Positions 20,245 to 29,713 of a stretch of DNA of 64,000 nucleotides are shown piece by piece. The notes beneath the pieces were generated by a model. The model was not told the DNA's origin. It worked only from the letters and a program-made list of their open reading frames with translations, and ran no database searches. Position numbers and translations under genes: made by a program. The stretch comes from Thermus hydrothermalis (GTDB lineage Bacteria; Deinococcota; Deinococci; Deinococcales; Thermaceae), in contig NZ_JAKTNT010000004.1 in the NCBI RefSeq assembly GCF_022760925.1, positions 62,001 to 126,000 of the forward strand, given 5' to 3'. The stretch's first letter is position 1. Each line of letters opens with the position of its first letter.

Positions 20245-20250
20245 GGGGGC

Positions 20251-21786
20251 ATGGAGGCCCTCTGGGTCGCCGCCGCCTTCGCCCTAGGCCTTTTCGCCAC
20301 CCGGCTAGGCCTCCCGCCCTTGGTGGGGTACCTGGGGGCAGGCTTTGGCCTTCACGCCCTGGGCCTTAGGGAAACGGAGTTCTTGCGCCACGCCGCCGAG
20401 ATCGGCGTCCTCCTTCTCCTTTTTAGCGTGGGGCTCAAGCTTCGGCTTAAGGACCTCCTGGAGCCCCGGGTCCTGGGGGCAGGGGGGCTTCACCTCCTCC
20501 TCTTCGCCCTCCTGGCCCTGCCCTTCGTGGGCCTTCTTCCCCTGGCCGTGGCCCTGGGTTTTTCCAGCACGGTGCTGGTGGCCAAGCTTCTTGAAGACAA
20601 GCGGGAACTCACCACCTACCACGGCCGCCTCTCCTTGGGCATCCTGGTACTCCAGGACCTGGTGGCGGTGGGCCTCCTCACCCTTTATGGGGCGGGTTCG
20701 GTGAGCCCTTGGACCCTTTTGGTCCTCCTTTTCCCCCTTTTCCGCTCCCAGGTGGGCTGGCTTCTGGAAAGGAGCGGCCACGAGGAACTCTTGGTCCTCT
20801 TCGGCATGGGGCTTGCCCTTTTGGGCGGGGAAACCTTCCGCCAGGTGGGGTTATCCCCGGAGCTGGGGGCGCTCCTCATGGGCACCCTCCTCTCCGGGCA
20901 CCCCAAGGGCACGGAGATGGCCAAGTCCTTGTGGAGCCTGAAGGAAGCCTTCCTGGTGGCCTTTTTTCTGGAAATCGGCCTAAAGGAGGGGCTAAGCGGG
21001 GTGGAGGCAAAGCTCGTGCTGGGCCTCCTCCTCCTTTCCCTCCTCAAAGCCCCCCTCTTCTTCCTCCTCTTCCTCCTCCTGGGCCTCCGGGCCCGCACCG
21101 CCTTTGTGGCGGGGACCTACCTCGGCAACTACTCGGAGTTCGCCCTCATCGTGGGGGTGGCCTTGGAGAAGGCCGGGCTTCTCCCGGTGACGCTGAGCAA
21201 CCTGGCCCTCCTGGTGGCCCTTTCCATGGCCCTCTCCGCCCCCCTTGGCCGCTATAGCCACACCCTCTATAAGCGCCTCGAGCCCCTGCTCCTCCGCCTA
21301 GAGCGGAAGGGCCGCCACCCCGACGAGGAGCCCGAGCGCCTGGACGGGGCCACGGTCCTCATCGTGGGCATGGGGCGCACGGGGGGAGCGGTCTACCGGG
21401 TCTTGGAGGCGGGTGGGGAGCGGCCCTTCGGCCTGGACGCCGACCCCGAGAAGGTGGAAAGGCACCGGGCCAAGGGCCGGCGGGTCCTCTACGGGGATGC
21501 GGAGGACCCCGAGCTTTGGGAAAGGCTGGACCTCTCGGGGGTCAAGGCGGTGGTCCTGGCCCTGCCGGACCTCGAGGCCAAGCTCCTCGCCGCCCGCTGG
21601 CTCAAGGAAAGGGGCTTTAGGGGCGTGGTGGCGGCCACCAGCTTCCACCTGGAGGAGGACCCGGCCTTGGAGGCCGCCGGGGTGAGCCTCCTCTTCCACC
21701 CCTTCCGGGAGGCGGGGGAGCGCTTGGCGGAGAAGGTACTGGAAAGGCTCGCTATAATGGGTGAGGTGAGCCATGGCCGGTCATAG
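20251..21786 (+). CDS. KefB-type monovalent cation:proton antiporter with TrkA-N domain
   Basis: 511 residues. Residues 1-350 are about twelve transmembrane helices of the CPA2 Na+/H+ exchanger family (FSSTVLVAKLLEDKRELTTY, LGILVLQDLVAVGLL, YLGNYSEFALIVGVALEKAG). Residues about 365-505 form a cytoplasmic NAD-binding TrkA-N/RCK domain (ATVLIVGMGRTGGAVYRVLE) that likely gates transport by nucleotide or redox state. Ion specificity (K+ or Na+) is not certain. ATG 20251 fits the leaderless promoter. The last 14 nt overlap the YebC-family start. Confidence 0.93.
   Translation: MEALWVAAAFALGLFATRLGLPPLVGYLGAGFGLHALGLRETEFLRHAAEIGVLLLLFSVGLKLRLKDLLEPRVLGAGGLHLLLFALLALPFVGLLPLAVALGFSSTVLVAKLLEDKRELTTYHGRLSLGILVLQDLVAVGLLTLYGAGSVSPWTLLVLLFPLFRSQVGWLLERSGHEELLVLFGMGLALLGGETFRQVGLSPELGALLMGTLLSGHPKGTEMAKSLWSLKEAFLVAFFLEIGLKEGLSGVEAKLVLGLLLLSLLKAPLFFLLFLLLGLRARTAFVAGTYLGNYSEFALIVGVALEKAGLLPVTLSNLALLVALSMALSAPLGRYSHTLYKRLEPLLLRLERKGRHPDEEPERLDGATVLIVGMGRTGGAVYRVLEAGGERPFGLDADPEKVERHRAKGRRVLYGDAEDPELWERLDLSGVKAVVLALPDLEAKLLAARWLKERGFRGVVAATSFHLEEDPALEAAGVSLLFHPFREAGERLAEKVLERLAIMGEVSHGRS
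21753..21758 (+). promoter_or_regulatory. consensus -10 box inside the antiporter gene, for the yebC-family gene
   Basis: Perfect TATAAT 14 nt before ATG 21773, with GAGGTGAG as ribosome-binding site between them. It lies within the last codons of the antiporter gene and would let the YebC gene be transcribed on its own. Confidence 0.55.
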
Positions 21787-22507
21787 CAAGTGGGCACAAA
21801 TCAAGCGCAAGAAAGCCGCCAACGACCTAAAGCGCGGCAAGATCATCTCCAAGCACCTCAGGGCCATCCAGGCGGCGGCCCGCGCCGGAGGAAGCCCCTA
21901 CCCCGAGGCCAACGTCCAGCTGCGCAACGCCATTGAGGCCGCCCGCGCCGACGATGTGCCCATGGAGAACATTGAGCGCCTCCTGCAGAAGCTCCAAGGG
22001 GGCGGGGAGAGCGCCGAGCAGTACGAGGAGATCGTCTACGAGGGCTACGCCCCGGGCGGGGTGGCCCTTTTGGTCTACGCCCTCACGGACAACCGGAACC
22101 GCACCGCTGGCGAGGTGCGCCACGTCTTCTCCAAGTACGGGGGTTCCTTGGGCACCTCGGGGAGCGTGGCCTGGCAGTTTGAGCGGAAAGGCGTCATCGT
22201 CTGCCAAAACTCCGAAGCTGCCCAGGAGGCGGCCATTGAGCTCGGCGCTTTGGACCTGGAGGAGGAAGGGGATAGCCTCACCCTCTACACCGACCCCGCC
22301 GAGGCCTACCGCATCGCCGAGGAGCTCAAGAAGCGGGGCATCCCCGTGGAGGCGGTGGAGGTGGTGCAACACCCCCAGAACACCGTAAGCCTCTCCCCCG
22401 AGGAGGCCGCCAAGGTCATGCGCCTGGTGGAGGCCTTAGAGGACCTGGACGACGTGCAGAACGTCTACACCAACCTAGACCCGGCAAGCCTCCAGGTGGA
22501 GGCGTAA
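21773..22507 (+). CDS. YebC/TACO1-family translation factor or regulator
   Basis: 244 residues. The N-terminus MAGHSKWAQIKRKKAANDLKR is diagnostic for YebC/PmpR. Further motifs are GGSPYPEANVQLRNAIEAAR, YEGYAPGGVALLVYALTDNR and the FSKYGGSLGTSGSVAW loop. Members have been described as transcription regulators and, more recently, as ribosome-associated factors that relieve stalling at proline stretches; sequence cannot decide which applies here. It overlaps the antiporter end and is followed by a GC hairpin shared with convergent secA. Confidence 0.95.
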   Translation: MAGHSKWAQIKRKKAANDLKRGKIISKHLRAIQAAARAGGSPYPEANVQLRNAIEAARADDVPMENIERLLQKLQGGGESAEQYEEIVYEGYAPGGVALLVYALTDNRNRTAGEVRHVFSKYGGSLGTSGSVAWQFERKGVIVCQNSEAAQEAAIELGALDLEEEGDSLTLYTDPAEAYRIAEELKKRGIPVEAVEVVQHPQNTVSLSPEEAAKVMRLVEALEDLDDVQNVYTNLDPASLQVEA

Positions 22508-22512
22508 AGAGG

Positions 22513-22536
22513 CCGCCCGGGGGTCACCCCGGGCGG
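22513..22536. terminator. GC-rich hairpin between convergent yebC-family gene and secA
   Basis: CCGCCCGGGG-GTCA-CCCCGGGCGG, a 10-bp stem filling most of the 33-bp gap. No T-tract follows on either strand, so it may be a weak bidirectional terminator or an RNA-stabilising end. Confidence 0.6.
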
Positions 22537-22540
22537 ACGC

Positions 22541-25537
22541 CTATCCCTTCTTGCGCTTTTTCTCCTCCCGCATGAGCCGCCGGCGCTCCGCCCGGGAGAG
22601 GCCCGGCTGGGGCGTGGGGGTTGGGGGACGCTTCCTTTCCACCCCAAAGGCCTCCGGGGCCTTGGGCGCCTCGGGCACGGGCACGTAGGGGGCTTCCCGC
22701 ACCGGGCGCACGGGCTCGGCCTCCACCTTGAGGCGGAAGAGGAACTTGGCCACCTCGCCCTTGATGAAGCCCACCATATCGTTGAAAAGGCGGGTGGCCT
22801 CAATCTTGTACTCCTGGAAGGGGTCCTTTTGCCCATAGCCCCGGAGGAAGATGCCCTGCCGGAGCACGTCCAGGTTGTGCAGGTGCTCCTTCCAGGCGGA
22901 GTCCACCACGTTGAGGATGACGAAGCGCTCCACGGCCCGCATCAGGGGCGGGGAAAGCTCCGCCTCCCGGGCCTCGTAAGCCTTGAGGGCCCCCTCCGCC
23001 AGGCGCTCCACGCCCTCTTCCGGCTTGAGCTTCCTCAGTTCCTCAAAGGGGAAGTCCGCCAGTTGGGGCACGGTGTCCAGGAGGGCGGCCCTGAGGCCCT
23101 CGAGGTCCCAGTCCTCAGGGTGGACCTGGGGGTTGAGGAAGTTCTCCGCCAAGGCGGCCACCGTCTCCTCCACCATGCCCATGGCCGCCTCCCGCACCTC
23201 CTCGTCCTTGCCCAGGAGGATGAGGCGGCGCTGGGCGTAGATCACCTCCCGCTGGCGGCTAAGCACATCGTCAAACTGCAGAAGCTGCTTGCGGATGGCG
23301 AAGTTGCGGTCCTCCACCCGCTTTTGCGCCCGTTCAATGGAGCGGGTGACCATGGGGTGCTCAATGGGCTCGGAGTCGTCAAAGCCCATGCGGTCCAACA
23401 TGGCGATGACCCGGTCCGAGGCGAAGAGGCGCATCAGGTCATCGTCAAAGCTCACGTAAAACCGGCTTCCCCCAGGGTCCCCCTGGCGGCCGGCGCGGCC
23501 CCGGAGCTGGTTGTCAATCCGCCTAGACTCGTGCCGTTCCGTGCCCAGGATGAAAAGCCCCCCCAGGGCCCGCACCCGCTCCTCGTCCTCCTTGCACGCC
23601 TCCCGGATCTGGCGGATCTTCTCCAGGAGCTCTTCCTTCACCCCAAGCTCCGCCGCCAAGGCCTTCGCCTCCTCCTCCTGCCCCGCCACCATCTTCTTGA
23701 TGAAGAGCTCCACCTTCCACTCGTAGCGGTCAAAGCCCTCCTTCTCCAAAAGGGCGGCGGCCAGGTACTCGGGGTTCCCCCCAAGCTTGATGTCCGTACC
23801 CCGCCCCGCCATGTTGGTGGCGATGGTGACGGTCTTGCTCCGGCCCGCCTGGGCCACGATCTCCGCCTCCCGGGCGTGGTGCTTGGCGTTTAGGACCTGG
23901 TGGGGGATGCCTTGGCGGAGGATGCCCAGGGTGTGCACCGCCCGCTTCAAGCCTTCCCAGGCGGTGCGCAGGTTCCCCTTTGGCGGGATGAGCTCCTCAA
24001 AGGGCGCAAGGTCCTCGTCCTTGAGCTGGGTGGGCTTTTCCAGAAGCTTCCTGAGCCGGTCCCAAGCCTCCCCCTGCTGCTTGGCGCTCGCCTTTTTGAA
24101 GAGCTCCAGGCGCATCTCCAGGCGGGGCAGGTAGAGCCTGGGCTCCTTGAGCATCTGGGAAAGCCTTTCCGACTTCTCAATGCTGATGGTGCCCACCAAG
24201 ACGGGCTGGCCCCGCTCGTACTTCTCGGCGATCTCCTCCACCACGGCGTAGAACTTCCCCTTCTCCGTGCGGTAGACCACGTCGGGGTAGTCCTTGCGGA
24301 TCATGGGGCGGTTGGTGGGCACCACCACCACGTCCATGCCGTAGATCTCCTGGAACTCCTTCTCCTCCGTCTTGGCGGTGCCGGTCATGCCGGCGCGCTT
24401 CTCGTAGAGGCGGAAGAAGTTCTGGTAGGTGATGGTGGCCAGGGTCTGGTTCTCCCTTTCAATCCGCACCCCCTCCTTGGCCTCAATGGCCTGGTGGAGG
24501 CCCTCGCCGTAGCGGCGCCCCGGCATGAGGCGGCCCGTGAACTCGTCCACGATGATGACCTGGCCATCCTGGACGATGTAGTCCCGGTCCCGGTGGTAAA
24601 GCTCCTTGGCCCGGATGGCCTGGATGAGCATGTGGGCGAGCTCCATGTTCTCGGGGCTGAAAAGCCCCTCCACCCCAAGGAGCTTCTCCGCCTTGGCGAT
24701 GCCCTGGAGGGTGAGGTGGACGGAGCGGTTCTTCTCCTCAATGGTATAGTCCCCCGTGGGCTCCTTGCGCACCCCAGGCTCGGCGGGCAGGCCCCGCTCT
24801 AGCTTCTTGGCGATCTCCGCCATCTTGTAGTAGAGGTCCGTGGCCTTCTCCGCCGGGCCGGAGATGATGAGGGGCGTGCGGGCCTCGTCAATGAGGATGG
24901 AGTCCACCTCGTCAATGATGGCGTAGTGCAAGGGGGTGTCGTGGCGGAGGACCAGTTGGTCCGGGCTGATGGCCATGTTGTCCCGGAGGTAGTCAAAGCC
25001 GAGCTCGGCGTTGGTCACGTAGGTGACGTCGGCCAGGTAGGCCTTGCGCCTCTCCTCCGGGGTGGAGCTGTGCTGGATCACCCCCACGCTCAGGCCCAAG
25101 CCCCGGTAGACGGGCCCCATCCACTCGGCGTCCCGCTTGGCCAGGTAGTCGTTCACCGTGACCACGTGGACGCCCTTGCCGGTGAGGGCGTTTAAGGCCA
25201 CGGCCAAGGTGGCCACCAGGGTCTTCCCCTCCCCGGTCTTCATCTCGGCGATCTTGCCCTCGTGGAGGACCGCCCCGCCAATAAGCTGCACGTCAAAGTG
25301 GCGCATGCCGAGGTAGCGCTTGGCGGACTCCCGGGTGAGGGCGAAGGCCATGGGAAGGAGCTCGTCCAGGGAGGCTCCCTTTTGGTGCTTCTCCTTGAGT
25401 TCCCGGTAAGCGGCGGCCAGGTCGGGGATTTTCTCCACCTCGGGCTCTAGCCGGTTGGTGGGCTCCACCACTTGCTTGTAGTAGCGGGCGATCTCCCGCT
25501 CGTTGTTGTCAAAGAGCTTCCGCAAAAGGCCTAGCAT
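22541..25537 (-). CDS. secA: preprotein translocase ATPase SecA
   Basis: Motor that drives unfolded preproteins through SecYEG. 998 residues, matching the length I recall for T. thermophilus SecA. Walker A is [20 protein letters not shown], the DEAD box is [20 protein letters not shown], and motif VI is [15 protein letters not shown]. The preprotein-crosslinking and helical scaffold domains lie between and after these. The C-terminus is a Lys/Arg-rich tail ([14 protein letters not shown]) without the cysteine zinc motif found in many SecA proteins. Its promoter lies in the 39-bp gap to tsaD. Confidence 0.97.
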   Translation of the reverse strand: MLGLLRKLFDNNEREIARYYKQVVEPTNRLEPEVEKIPDLAAAYRELKEKHQKGASLDELLPMAFALTRESAKRYLGMRHFDVQLIGGAVLHEGKIAEMKTGEGKTLVATLAVALNALTGKGVHVVTVNDYLAKRDAEWMGPVYRGLGLSVGVIQHSSTPEERRKAYLADVTYVTNAELGFDYLRDNMAISPDQLVLRHDTPLHYAIIDEVDSILIDEARTPLIISGPAEKATDLYYKMAEIAKKLERGLPAEPGVRKEPTGDYTIEEKNRSVHLTLQGIAKAEKLLGVEGLFSPENMELAHMLIQAIRAKELYHRDRDYIVQDGQVIIVDEFTGRLMPGRRYGEGLHQAIEAKEGVRIERENQTLATITYQNFFRLYEKRAGMTGTAKTEEKEFQEIYGMDVVVVPTNRPMIRKDYPDVVYRTEKGKFYAVVEEIAEKYERGQPVLVGTISIEKSERLSQMLKEPRLYLPRLEMRLELFKKASAKQQGEAWDRLRKLLEKPTQLKDEDLAPFEELIPPKGNLRTAWEGLKRAVHTLGILRQGIPHQVLNAKHHAREAEIVAQAGRSKTVTIATNMAGRGTDIKLGGNPEYLAAALLEKEGFDRYEWKVELFIKKMVAGQEEEAKALAAELGVKEELLEKIRQIREACKEDEERVRALGGLFILGTERHESRRIDNQLRGRAGRQGDPGGSRFYVSFDDDLMRLFASDRVIAMLDRMGFDDSEPIEHPMVTRSIERAQKRVEDRNFAIRKQLLQFDDVLSRQREVIYAQRRLILLGKDEEVREAAMGMVEETVAALAENFLNPQVHPEDWDLEGLRAALLDTVPQLADFPFEELRKLKPEEGVERLAEGALKAYEAREAELSPPLMRAVERFVILNVVDSAWKEHLHNLDVLRQGIFLRGYGQKDPFQEYKIEATRLFNDMVGFIKGEVAKFLFRLKVEAEPVRPVREAPYVPVPEAPKAPEAFGVERKRPPTPTPQPGLSRAERRRLMREEKKRKKG

Positions 25538-25547
25538 CCTAGGGCCG

Positions 25548-25553
25548 ATTGTA
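25548..25553 (-). promoter_or_regulatory. -10 box of secA
   Basis: Minus-strand TACAAT ending 10 nt before ATG 25537. Spacing implies a very short leader; a CCTAGG sits just before the start and gives little Shine-Dalgarno pairing. Confidence 0.5.
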
Positions 25554-25576
25554 CTCCTTGGGGATGAGAAACCCCT

Positions 25577-26548
25577 TTAGGCCTCCTCCAGGGGCCAGTA
25601 GGCGGTGGCCCCTAGGGCGAGGGGGCTTGGGGGAAAACCCGCCCGGTGGCGGCGGTAGGCGGCGAGGGCGATCATGGCCCCGTTGTCCTGGGAAAGCCCC
25701 TTGGGGGGGAAGTAGACCTGAAGCCCCGCCTCCCTAAAGCGGGCCTGGAGGGCCTGGTTCGCCGCCACCCCTCCCGCCACCAGGAGGACCCTGTGCCCCG
25801 TGTCCTCCGCCGCCCTTAGCACCACCTCCGCCAGGTGGAGGATGGCCGCCTCCTGGAAGCCCTTGGCCAGGGCGGGCCTGGGGAGGCCCCGCTCCACGAG
25901 CTGGAGGGCCTTGGTCTTGAGCCCCGAGAAGCTAAAGTCATAGCCCCTTTGCTCCCGCAGGGGCACGGGGAAGGGGATGGCCTCCTCCGCCTCCTGGGCA
26001 AGCCGCTCCACCTCCGGCCCCCCGGGAAAGCCGAGGCCCAAAAGCCGCGCCACCTTGTCAAAGGCCTCCCCGGCGGCGTCGTCCCGGGTGGCGCCCAGGA
26101 GGCGGTAGCGGCCCAGGGCCTGGACCTCAAAGAGGTGGGTGTGCCCCCCCGAGGCCACCAGGGCCAAAAAGGGGGGGTCTAGCCCCTCGGGCCAGGCGGC
26201 GGCGATGTGGCCCTCGAGGTGGTGGATGGCGTAGAAGGGCTTTCCCAAGGCCCAAGCCAGGCCCTTGGCGAAGGTGTAGCCCACGAGGAGGGCCCCGATG
26301 AGCCCCGGACCCCGGGTGGCCGCCACCAGGTCCAGGTCCTTGGGGCGAAGCCCCGCCTCGGCCAGGGCCCTCTCCGTGAGGGGGCGGATGGCCTTCAGGT
26401 GCTCGCGGCTTGCCAGTTCCGGCACCACCCCGCCGTAGGCCTCGTGGAGGCGCACCTGGCTCGCCACCAGGTTCACCACCACCTGCCCGTCCCTCACCAG
26501 GCCCACCCCGGTGTCGTCGCAAGAGGTGTCAATCCCCAAAACCCACAC
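25577..26548 (-). CDS. tsaD: tRNA N6-adenosine threonylcarbamoyltransferase TsaD (Kae1/YgjD)
   Basis: Transfers the threonylcarbamoyl group to A37 of ANN-decoding tRNAs. 323 residues. ASKHA-fold motifs: VLGIDTSCDDTGVGLV at the N-terminus, the metal-binding HHLEGHIAAAW (about residues 107-117), SGGHTHLFEV, KTKALQLVERG and GGVAANQALQARF. GTG 26548 is preferred: it begins the first beta-strand and has a TAGGGT -10 box 6 nt upstream. It is divergent from the VWA-domain gene. Confidence 0.96.
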   Translation of the reverse strand: MWVLGIDTSCDDTGVGLVRDGQVVVNLVASQVRLHEAYGGVVPELASREHLKAIRPLTERALAEAGLRPKDLDLVAATRGPGLIGALLVGYTFAKGLAWALGKPFYAIHHLEGHIAAAWPEGLDPPFLALVASGGHTHLFEVQALGRYRLLGATRDDAAGEAFDKVARLLGLGFPGGPEVERLAQEAEEAIPFPVPLREQRGYDFSFSGLKTKALQLVERGLPRPALAKGFQEAAILHLAEVVLRAAEDTGHRVLLVAGGVAANQALQARFREAGLQVYFPPKGLSQDNGAMIALAAYRRHRAGFPPSPLALGATAYWPLEEA

Positions 26549-26554
26549 CCTTCC

Positions 26555-26560
26555 ACCCTA
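26555..26560 (-). promoter_or_regulatory. -10 box, leaderless promoter of tsaD
   Basis: Minus-strand TAGGGT, 6 nt (GGAAGG), then GTG 26548. Only 7 bp separate it from the opposing -10 box of the VWA gene. Confidence 0.6.
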
Positions 26561-26567
26561 CCAAGGC

Positions 26568-26573
26568 TAGGCT
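26568..26573 (+). promoter_or_regulatory. -10 box of the VWA-domain gene
   Basis: TAGGCT, 9 nt, then GTG 26583. It forms a tight back-to-back promoter pair with tsaD in a 34-bp gap. Confidence 0.45.
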
Positions 26574-26582
26574 AGGGGGAAG

Positions 26583-27896
26583 GTGCTCTGGCTTTTGCTC
26601 CCCACCCTCCTCCTCGTCTACCTCCTCTACCGGGCCCTAAGGCCGAGGCCCAGGGCCTGGGCCGGGGTGTGGCTTTGGCGGAAGGGGAAGGGGCGCCGCT
26701 TCCGCCCCCGGCTGGACCTAAGGCTTCTTCTCCTCCTCCTCGCCGCAAGCCTCCTGGTCCTGGCCCTGGACAACCCCCCCATGGGCCCCTCTCCCCTGGT
26801 CCTCGTGGTGGACGCCTCCGCCAGCATGGGCGCCAAGGAGGGGGCCAAGACCCGGCTGGACCTGGCCAAGGAGAGGCTTCTTCCCCTCTTGGAAAGGGCC
26901 CCGGAGGCGGTCTTGGTGCGGGCGGGGGAGGCCCTCGAGGCCCACGGCCCCGCCCCCGGGGTGGCCCTCAAGGGAAGGCTTCTGGCCCTGGAGGCGGGGG
27001 ACCCCAGGGCGGACCTGGAGGGGGGGATGGCCCTCGGGAGGCGGCTCCTTAAGGCCCCGGTGGTGGTGGCCACGGACGGCCCCCCGCCCAAGGGGGCCGA
27101 GGGGTACATCGGGGTGGGAAGCCCCCAGGAGAACCTGGGCCTGGTGGCGGTGGCCAGGGGGTTTTTGGCCCTGGGCAATAGCGCAAGCCGGCCCCTCACC
27201 GCCCGGGTGGAGGTGGCGGGAAGGGTCTTGGAGGTGGCGGTGCCCGCGCGGGGCTTCGCCCGGCTGGAGGGGCTTCCTTCCACCTTCTCCGCCCGGCTTC
27301 TTGGGGAGGACGCCCTGGCCCTGGACGACGGGGCGGCCTTTGGCCTAAGGCGGCTTGGGGCGGACTACCCCAGGCTTCCCGCCCTGGAGAGGCTTTTCGC
27401 CCTCCTCGGGGTGGGCCCTGGGGGGGAGGTCCGGGTGCGGCTCGGGGTGCCGGAGGGGGCGCCGGAAACCCCCACCCTCTTCCTCGCCCCCGCATCTGGC
27501 CCCCCCACCCCCGTCCTCCTCACCGCCCTCCACCCCCTCCTGGAGGGCGTGGCCCTCCTCGGGGAAAGCCTTCCCCCACCCCCAAAGCCCCAAGGCCCCT
27601 GGAAGCCCCTGGCGGAAGGAGAAGGGGGCGTGGGCCTCCTCTACGCGGCGGAAAAGGGGCTCTACCTTCCCCCCCTCGAGGCCATCCAGGATAGGCCCTT
27701 CTTCCCCCTTTTGGTCTACAACTTCCTCAAGCCCTACCGGGAGGTGCGCCAAGGCCTCCTCGCCCCGGAGGAAACCCTCCTGCCCACCCCCGAAGGGAGC
27801 TTCCTCCCCAAGACCCCGGGGGGCGGGGGGCGGTTTTTCGCCCTCCTCGCCGCCCTGGTCCTCCTCCTGGAGGCCCTCCTCTTCCCAAGGCGATAA
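26583..27896 (+). CDS. BatA-like membrane protein with von Willebrand factor A domain
   Basis: 437 residues. An N-terminal BatA-type hairpin of two helices (residues 2-17 and about 47-62) leads into a VWA fold: LVLVVDASASMGAKEG carries the DXSXS metal-ion-dependent adhesion motif and VVVATDGPPPKGAEG the downstream Asp. A long beta-rich part follows, and the protein ends with a helix (ALLAALVLLLEALLFPRR). BatA-type proteins are linked to MoxR ATPases and stress tolerance, but no MoxR gene is seen here. Start is GTG 26583. The downstream gene's -10 box overlaps its TAA stop. Confidence 0.85.
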   Translation: MLWLLLPTLLLVYLLYRALRPRPRAWAGVWLWRKGKGRRFRPRLDLRLLLLLLAASLLVLALDNPPMGPSPLVLVVDASASMGAKEGAKTRLDLAKERLLPLLERAPEAVLVRAGEALEAHGPAPGVALKGRLLALEAGDPRADLEGGMALGRRLLKAPVVVATDGPPPKGAEGYIGVGSPQENLGLVAVARGFLALGNSASRPLTARVEVAGRVLEVAVPARGFARLEGLPSTFSARLLGEDALALDDGAAFGLRRLGADYPRLPALERLFALLGVGPGGEVRVRLGVPEGAPETPTLFLAPASGPPTPVLLTALHPLLEGVALLGESLPPPPKPQGPWKPLAEGEGGVGLLYAAEKGLYLPPLEAIQDRPFFPLLVYNFLKPYREVRQGLLAPEETLLPTPEGSFLPKTPGGGGRFFALLAALVLLLEALLFPRR

Positions 27897-27897
27897 T
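27892..27897 (+). promoter_or_regulatory. -10 box, leaderless promoter of the DUF1999 gene
   Basis: GATAAT contains the TAA stop codon of the VWA gene (27894-27896); 6 nt (GGGGCC) then ATG 27904. Confidence 0.5.
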
Positions 27898-27903
27898 GGG
27901 GCC

Positions 27904-28329
27904 ATGCGCTTTCGCCCCTTTAGCGAGCTAGACCTCGAGGCCCTGAACCGGGTGGCGGGAAACCGCCCCCTAAGCCTGGGGGCCGTGCGCCACTTCGCCC
28001 GCACGGGCCACTCCTTTTTGGCGGAGGAAGGGGAAGAGCCCCTGGGCTTCGCCCTGGCCCAGGCCGTCTGGCAGGGAGAAAGGGCCACGGTCTTCGTTAC
28101 CCGGATAGAAGGGAAAAGCCCAGAGGTCCTGGAAGGCCTCCTCGCCGCCATCGTGAAAAGCGCCTACGACGCCGGGGTTTACGAGGTGGCCCTCCACCTG
28201 GACCCCGAGCGGAAGGACCTGGAGGAGGCCCTGAGGGCCCAGGGCTTCGCCATCGGCCCCCTGGTCCTGGCGGTGCGGGTCCTGGGGAGCCGGGGGGCCA
28301 GGGGCGAGACCCGGGGCGTCTTAGAATAG
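27904..28329 (+). CDS. DUF1999-family GNAT-fold acetyltransferase-like protein
   Basis: 141 residues, MRFRPFSELDLEALNRVAGN onward. It matches the small T. thermophilus DUF1999 protein solved by structural genomics, which has an N-acetyltransferase (GNAT) fold. Acetyl-CoA would be bound near the segment around IEGKSPEVLEGLLAAIVKSA. Substrate is unknown and the family seems largely restricted to Thermus and relatives (from memory). ATG 27904 fits the overlapping promoter. Confidence 0.88.
   Translation: MRFRPFSELDLEALNRVAGNRPLSLGAVRHFARTGHSFLAEEGEEPLGFALAQAVWQGERATVFVTRIEGKSPEVLEGLLAAIVKSAYDAGVYEVALHLDPERKDLEEALRAQGFAIGPLVLAVRVLGSRGARGETRGVLE
28322..28327 (+). promoter_or_regulatory. -10 box, leaderless promoter of the HMA-like gene
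   Basis: TAGAAT, 6 nt (AGGGGC), then ATG 28334; its last T is the first base of the upstream TAG stop (28327-28329). Confidence 0.6.
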
Positions 28330-28333
28330 GGGC

Positions 28334-28543
28334 ATGAACCGCGTCCTCATCGGCATCCGGGGGGAGCCCACCCCAGAGGGGATGGAGCGGATCCTCAAGG
28401 CCCTGAAGGCCCTGGAAGGGGTGGCCCAGGCCCAGGCCACGGGCCCCGCCCAGGTCCTGGTGGAGTACGACCCCCAGTCCCTCACGGTCATGGACCTGAT
28501 CCGCACCATCCGGGAAGAGGGCTTCCTGGCGGGTATGCTCTAG
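28334..28543 (+). CDS. HMA-like (ferredoxin-fold) mini-protein without metal-binding cysteines
   Basis: 69 residues with the length and pattern of CopZ-type heavy-metal-associated domains: the first strand VLIGIRG, the helix PEGMERILKALKALEGV, the strand AQVLVEYDPQSLTV and a terminal helix DLIRTIREEGF. The GMXCXXC loop is replaced by GEPTPEG and the protein has no cysteine at all, so it cannot bind copper in the CopZ way. It may bind another ligand or a partner protein. It is followed after 12 nt by the acyl-CoA dehydrogenase gene. Confidence 0.75.
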   Translation: MNRVLIGIRGEPTPEGMERILKALKALEGVAQAQATGPAQVLVEYDPQSLTVMDLIRTIREEGFLAGML

Positions 28544-28555
28544 GGGAGGTGCCCC

Positions 28556-29713
28556 ATGCTGGACCTTTACGCCCTGGAAGACCTCCTCACCCCCGAGGAG
28601 AAGGAGGTGCAAAAGGCCGCCCGCCGCTTCCTGGAAAAGGAGGCTTTGCCCTATATCCGGGACTGGTGGGAAGAAGGGGTCTTCCCCACCCACCTCATCC
28701 CCCGCTTCGCCGAGCTCGGCTTCCTAGGCCCCACCCTGCCCCCGGAGTACGGGGGGGCAGGGGTGTCTAGCGCCGCCTACGGCCTCATCTGCTACGAGCT
28801 GGAACGGGTGGACTCGGGGCTAAGGAGCTTCGTAAGCGTGCAGAGCTCCTTGGTCATGTACCCCATCTACGCCTTTGGGAGCGAGGCGCAAAAGCGGGAG
28901 TTCCTCCCTAGGCTCGCCCGGGGGGAGCTAGTAGGGTGCTTCGGCCTCACGGAGCCGGATGGGGGCTCGGACCCCTACGGGAACATGAAGACCAGAGCCC
29001 GCCGGGAGGGGGACACCTGGGTCCTTTCCGGCACCAAGATGTGGATCACCAACGGCAACCTGGCCCACATCGCCATCATCTGGGCCAAGGACGAGGAGGG
29101 GCGGGTTTTGGGCTTCATCGTCCCCACGGACACCCCAGGGTTCCAGGCCAGCGAGGTGAAGCACAAGATGAGCCTCCGCGCCTCGGTGACGAGCGAGCTC
29201 GTCCTGGAGGAGGTTCGGGTGCCCGAGTCCTTGCGCCTGCCCCGGGCGGAAGGGCTTAAGGCGCCCCTTTCCTGCCTCACCCAAGCCCGCTTCGGCATCG
29301 CCTGGGGGGTCTTGGGGGCTTTGGAGGCGGTGTACGCCGAAGCGGTGGCCTTCGCCAAAAGCCGCGCCACCTTCGGCACCCCCATCGCCCAGAAGCAACT
29401 GGTGCAGGCCAAGCTGGCGGACATGCTCGCCTGGCACACGGAAGGCCTTCTCCTGGCCTGGCGGCTTGCCCGGCTCAAGGACGAGGGGAAGCTCACCCCG
29501 GCCCAGGTCTCCCTAGCCAAGCGGCAAAACGTCAAAAAGGCCCTGGAGGCCGCGCGGCTCGCCCGTGACATCCTCGGGGGAAGCGGCATCACCCTGGAGT
29601 ACCACGCCATCCGGCACATGCTCAACCTGGAAACCGTCTACACTTACGAGGGCACCCACGACATCCACACCCTGGTCCTGGGCCGGGAGGCCACGGGGCT
29701 TAGCGCCTTTTAA
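28556..29713 (+). CDS. gcdH: acyl-CoA dehydrogenase, glutaryl-CoA dehydrogenase type
   Basis: FAD-dependent alpha,beta-dehydrogenation of acyl-CoA; this subgroup oxidises and decarboxylates glutaryl-CoA in lysine/tryptophan breakdown. 385 residues. Motifs: LGFLGPTLPPEYGGAGVSS, GCFGLTEPDGGSDPYGNMKT, KMWITNGNLAHIAIIWAKDE, and the C-terminal catalytic YTYEGTHDIHTLVLGR with Glu at about 365. The GSDP motif and lack of N-terminal extension fit bacterial GcdH. GGGAGGTG precedes ATG 28556. The holA start codon follows the stop directly. Confidence 0.92.
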   Translation: MLDLYALEDLLTPEEKEVQKAARRFLEKEALPYIRDWWEEGVFPTHLIPRFAELGFLGPTLPPEYGGAGVSSAAYGLICYELERVDSGLRSFVSVQSSLVMYPIYAFGSEAQKREFLPRLARGELVGCFGLTEPDGGSDPYGNMKTRARREGDTWVLSGTKMWITNGNLAHIAIIWAKDEEGRVLGFIVPTDTPGFQASEVKHKMSLRASVTSELVLEEVRVPESLRLPRAEGLKAPLSCLTQARFGIAWGVLGALEAVYAEAVAFAKSRATFGTPIAQKQLVQAKLADMLAWHTEGLLLAWRLARLKDEGKLTPAQVSLAKRQNVKKALEAARLARDILGGSGITLEYHAIRHMLNLETVYTYEGTHDIHTLVLGREATGLSAF

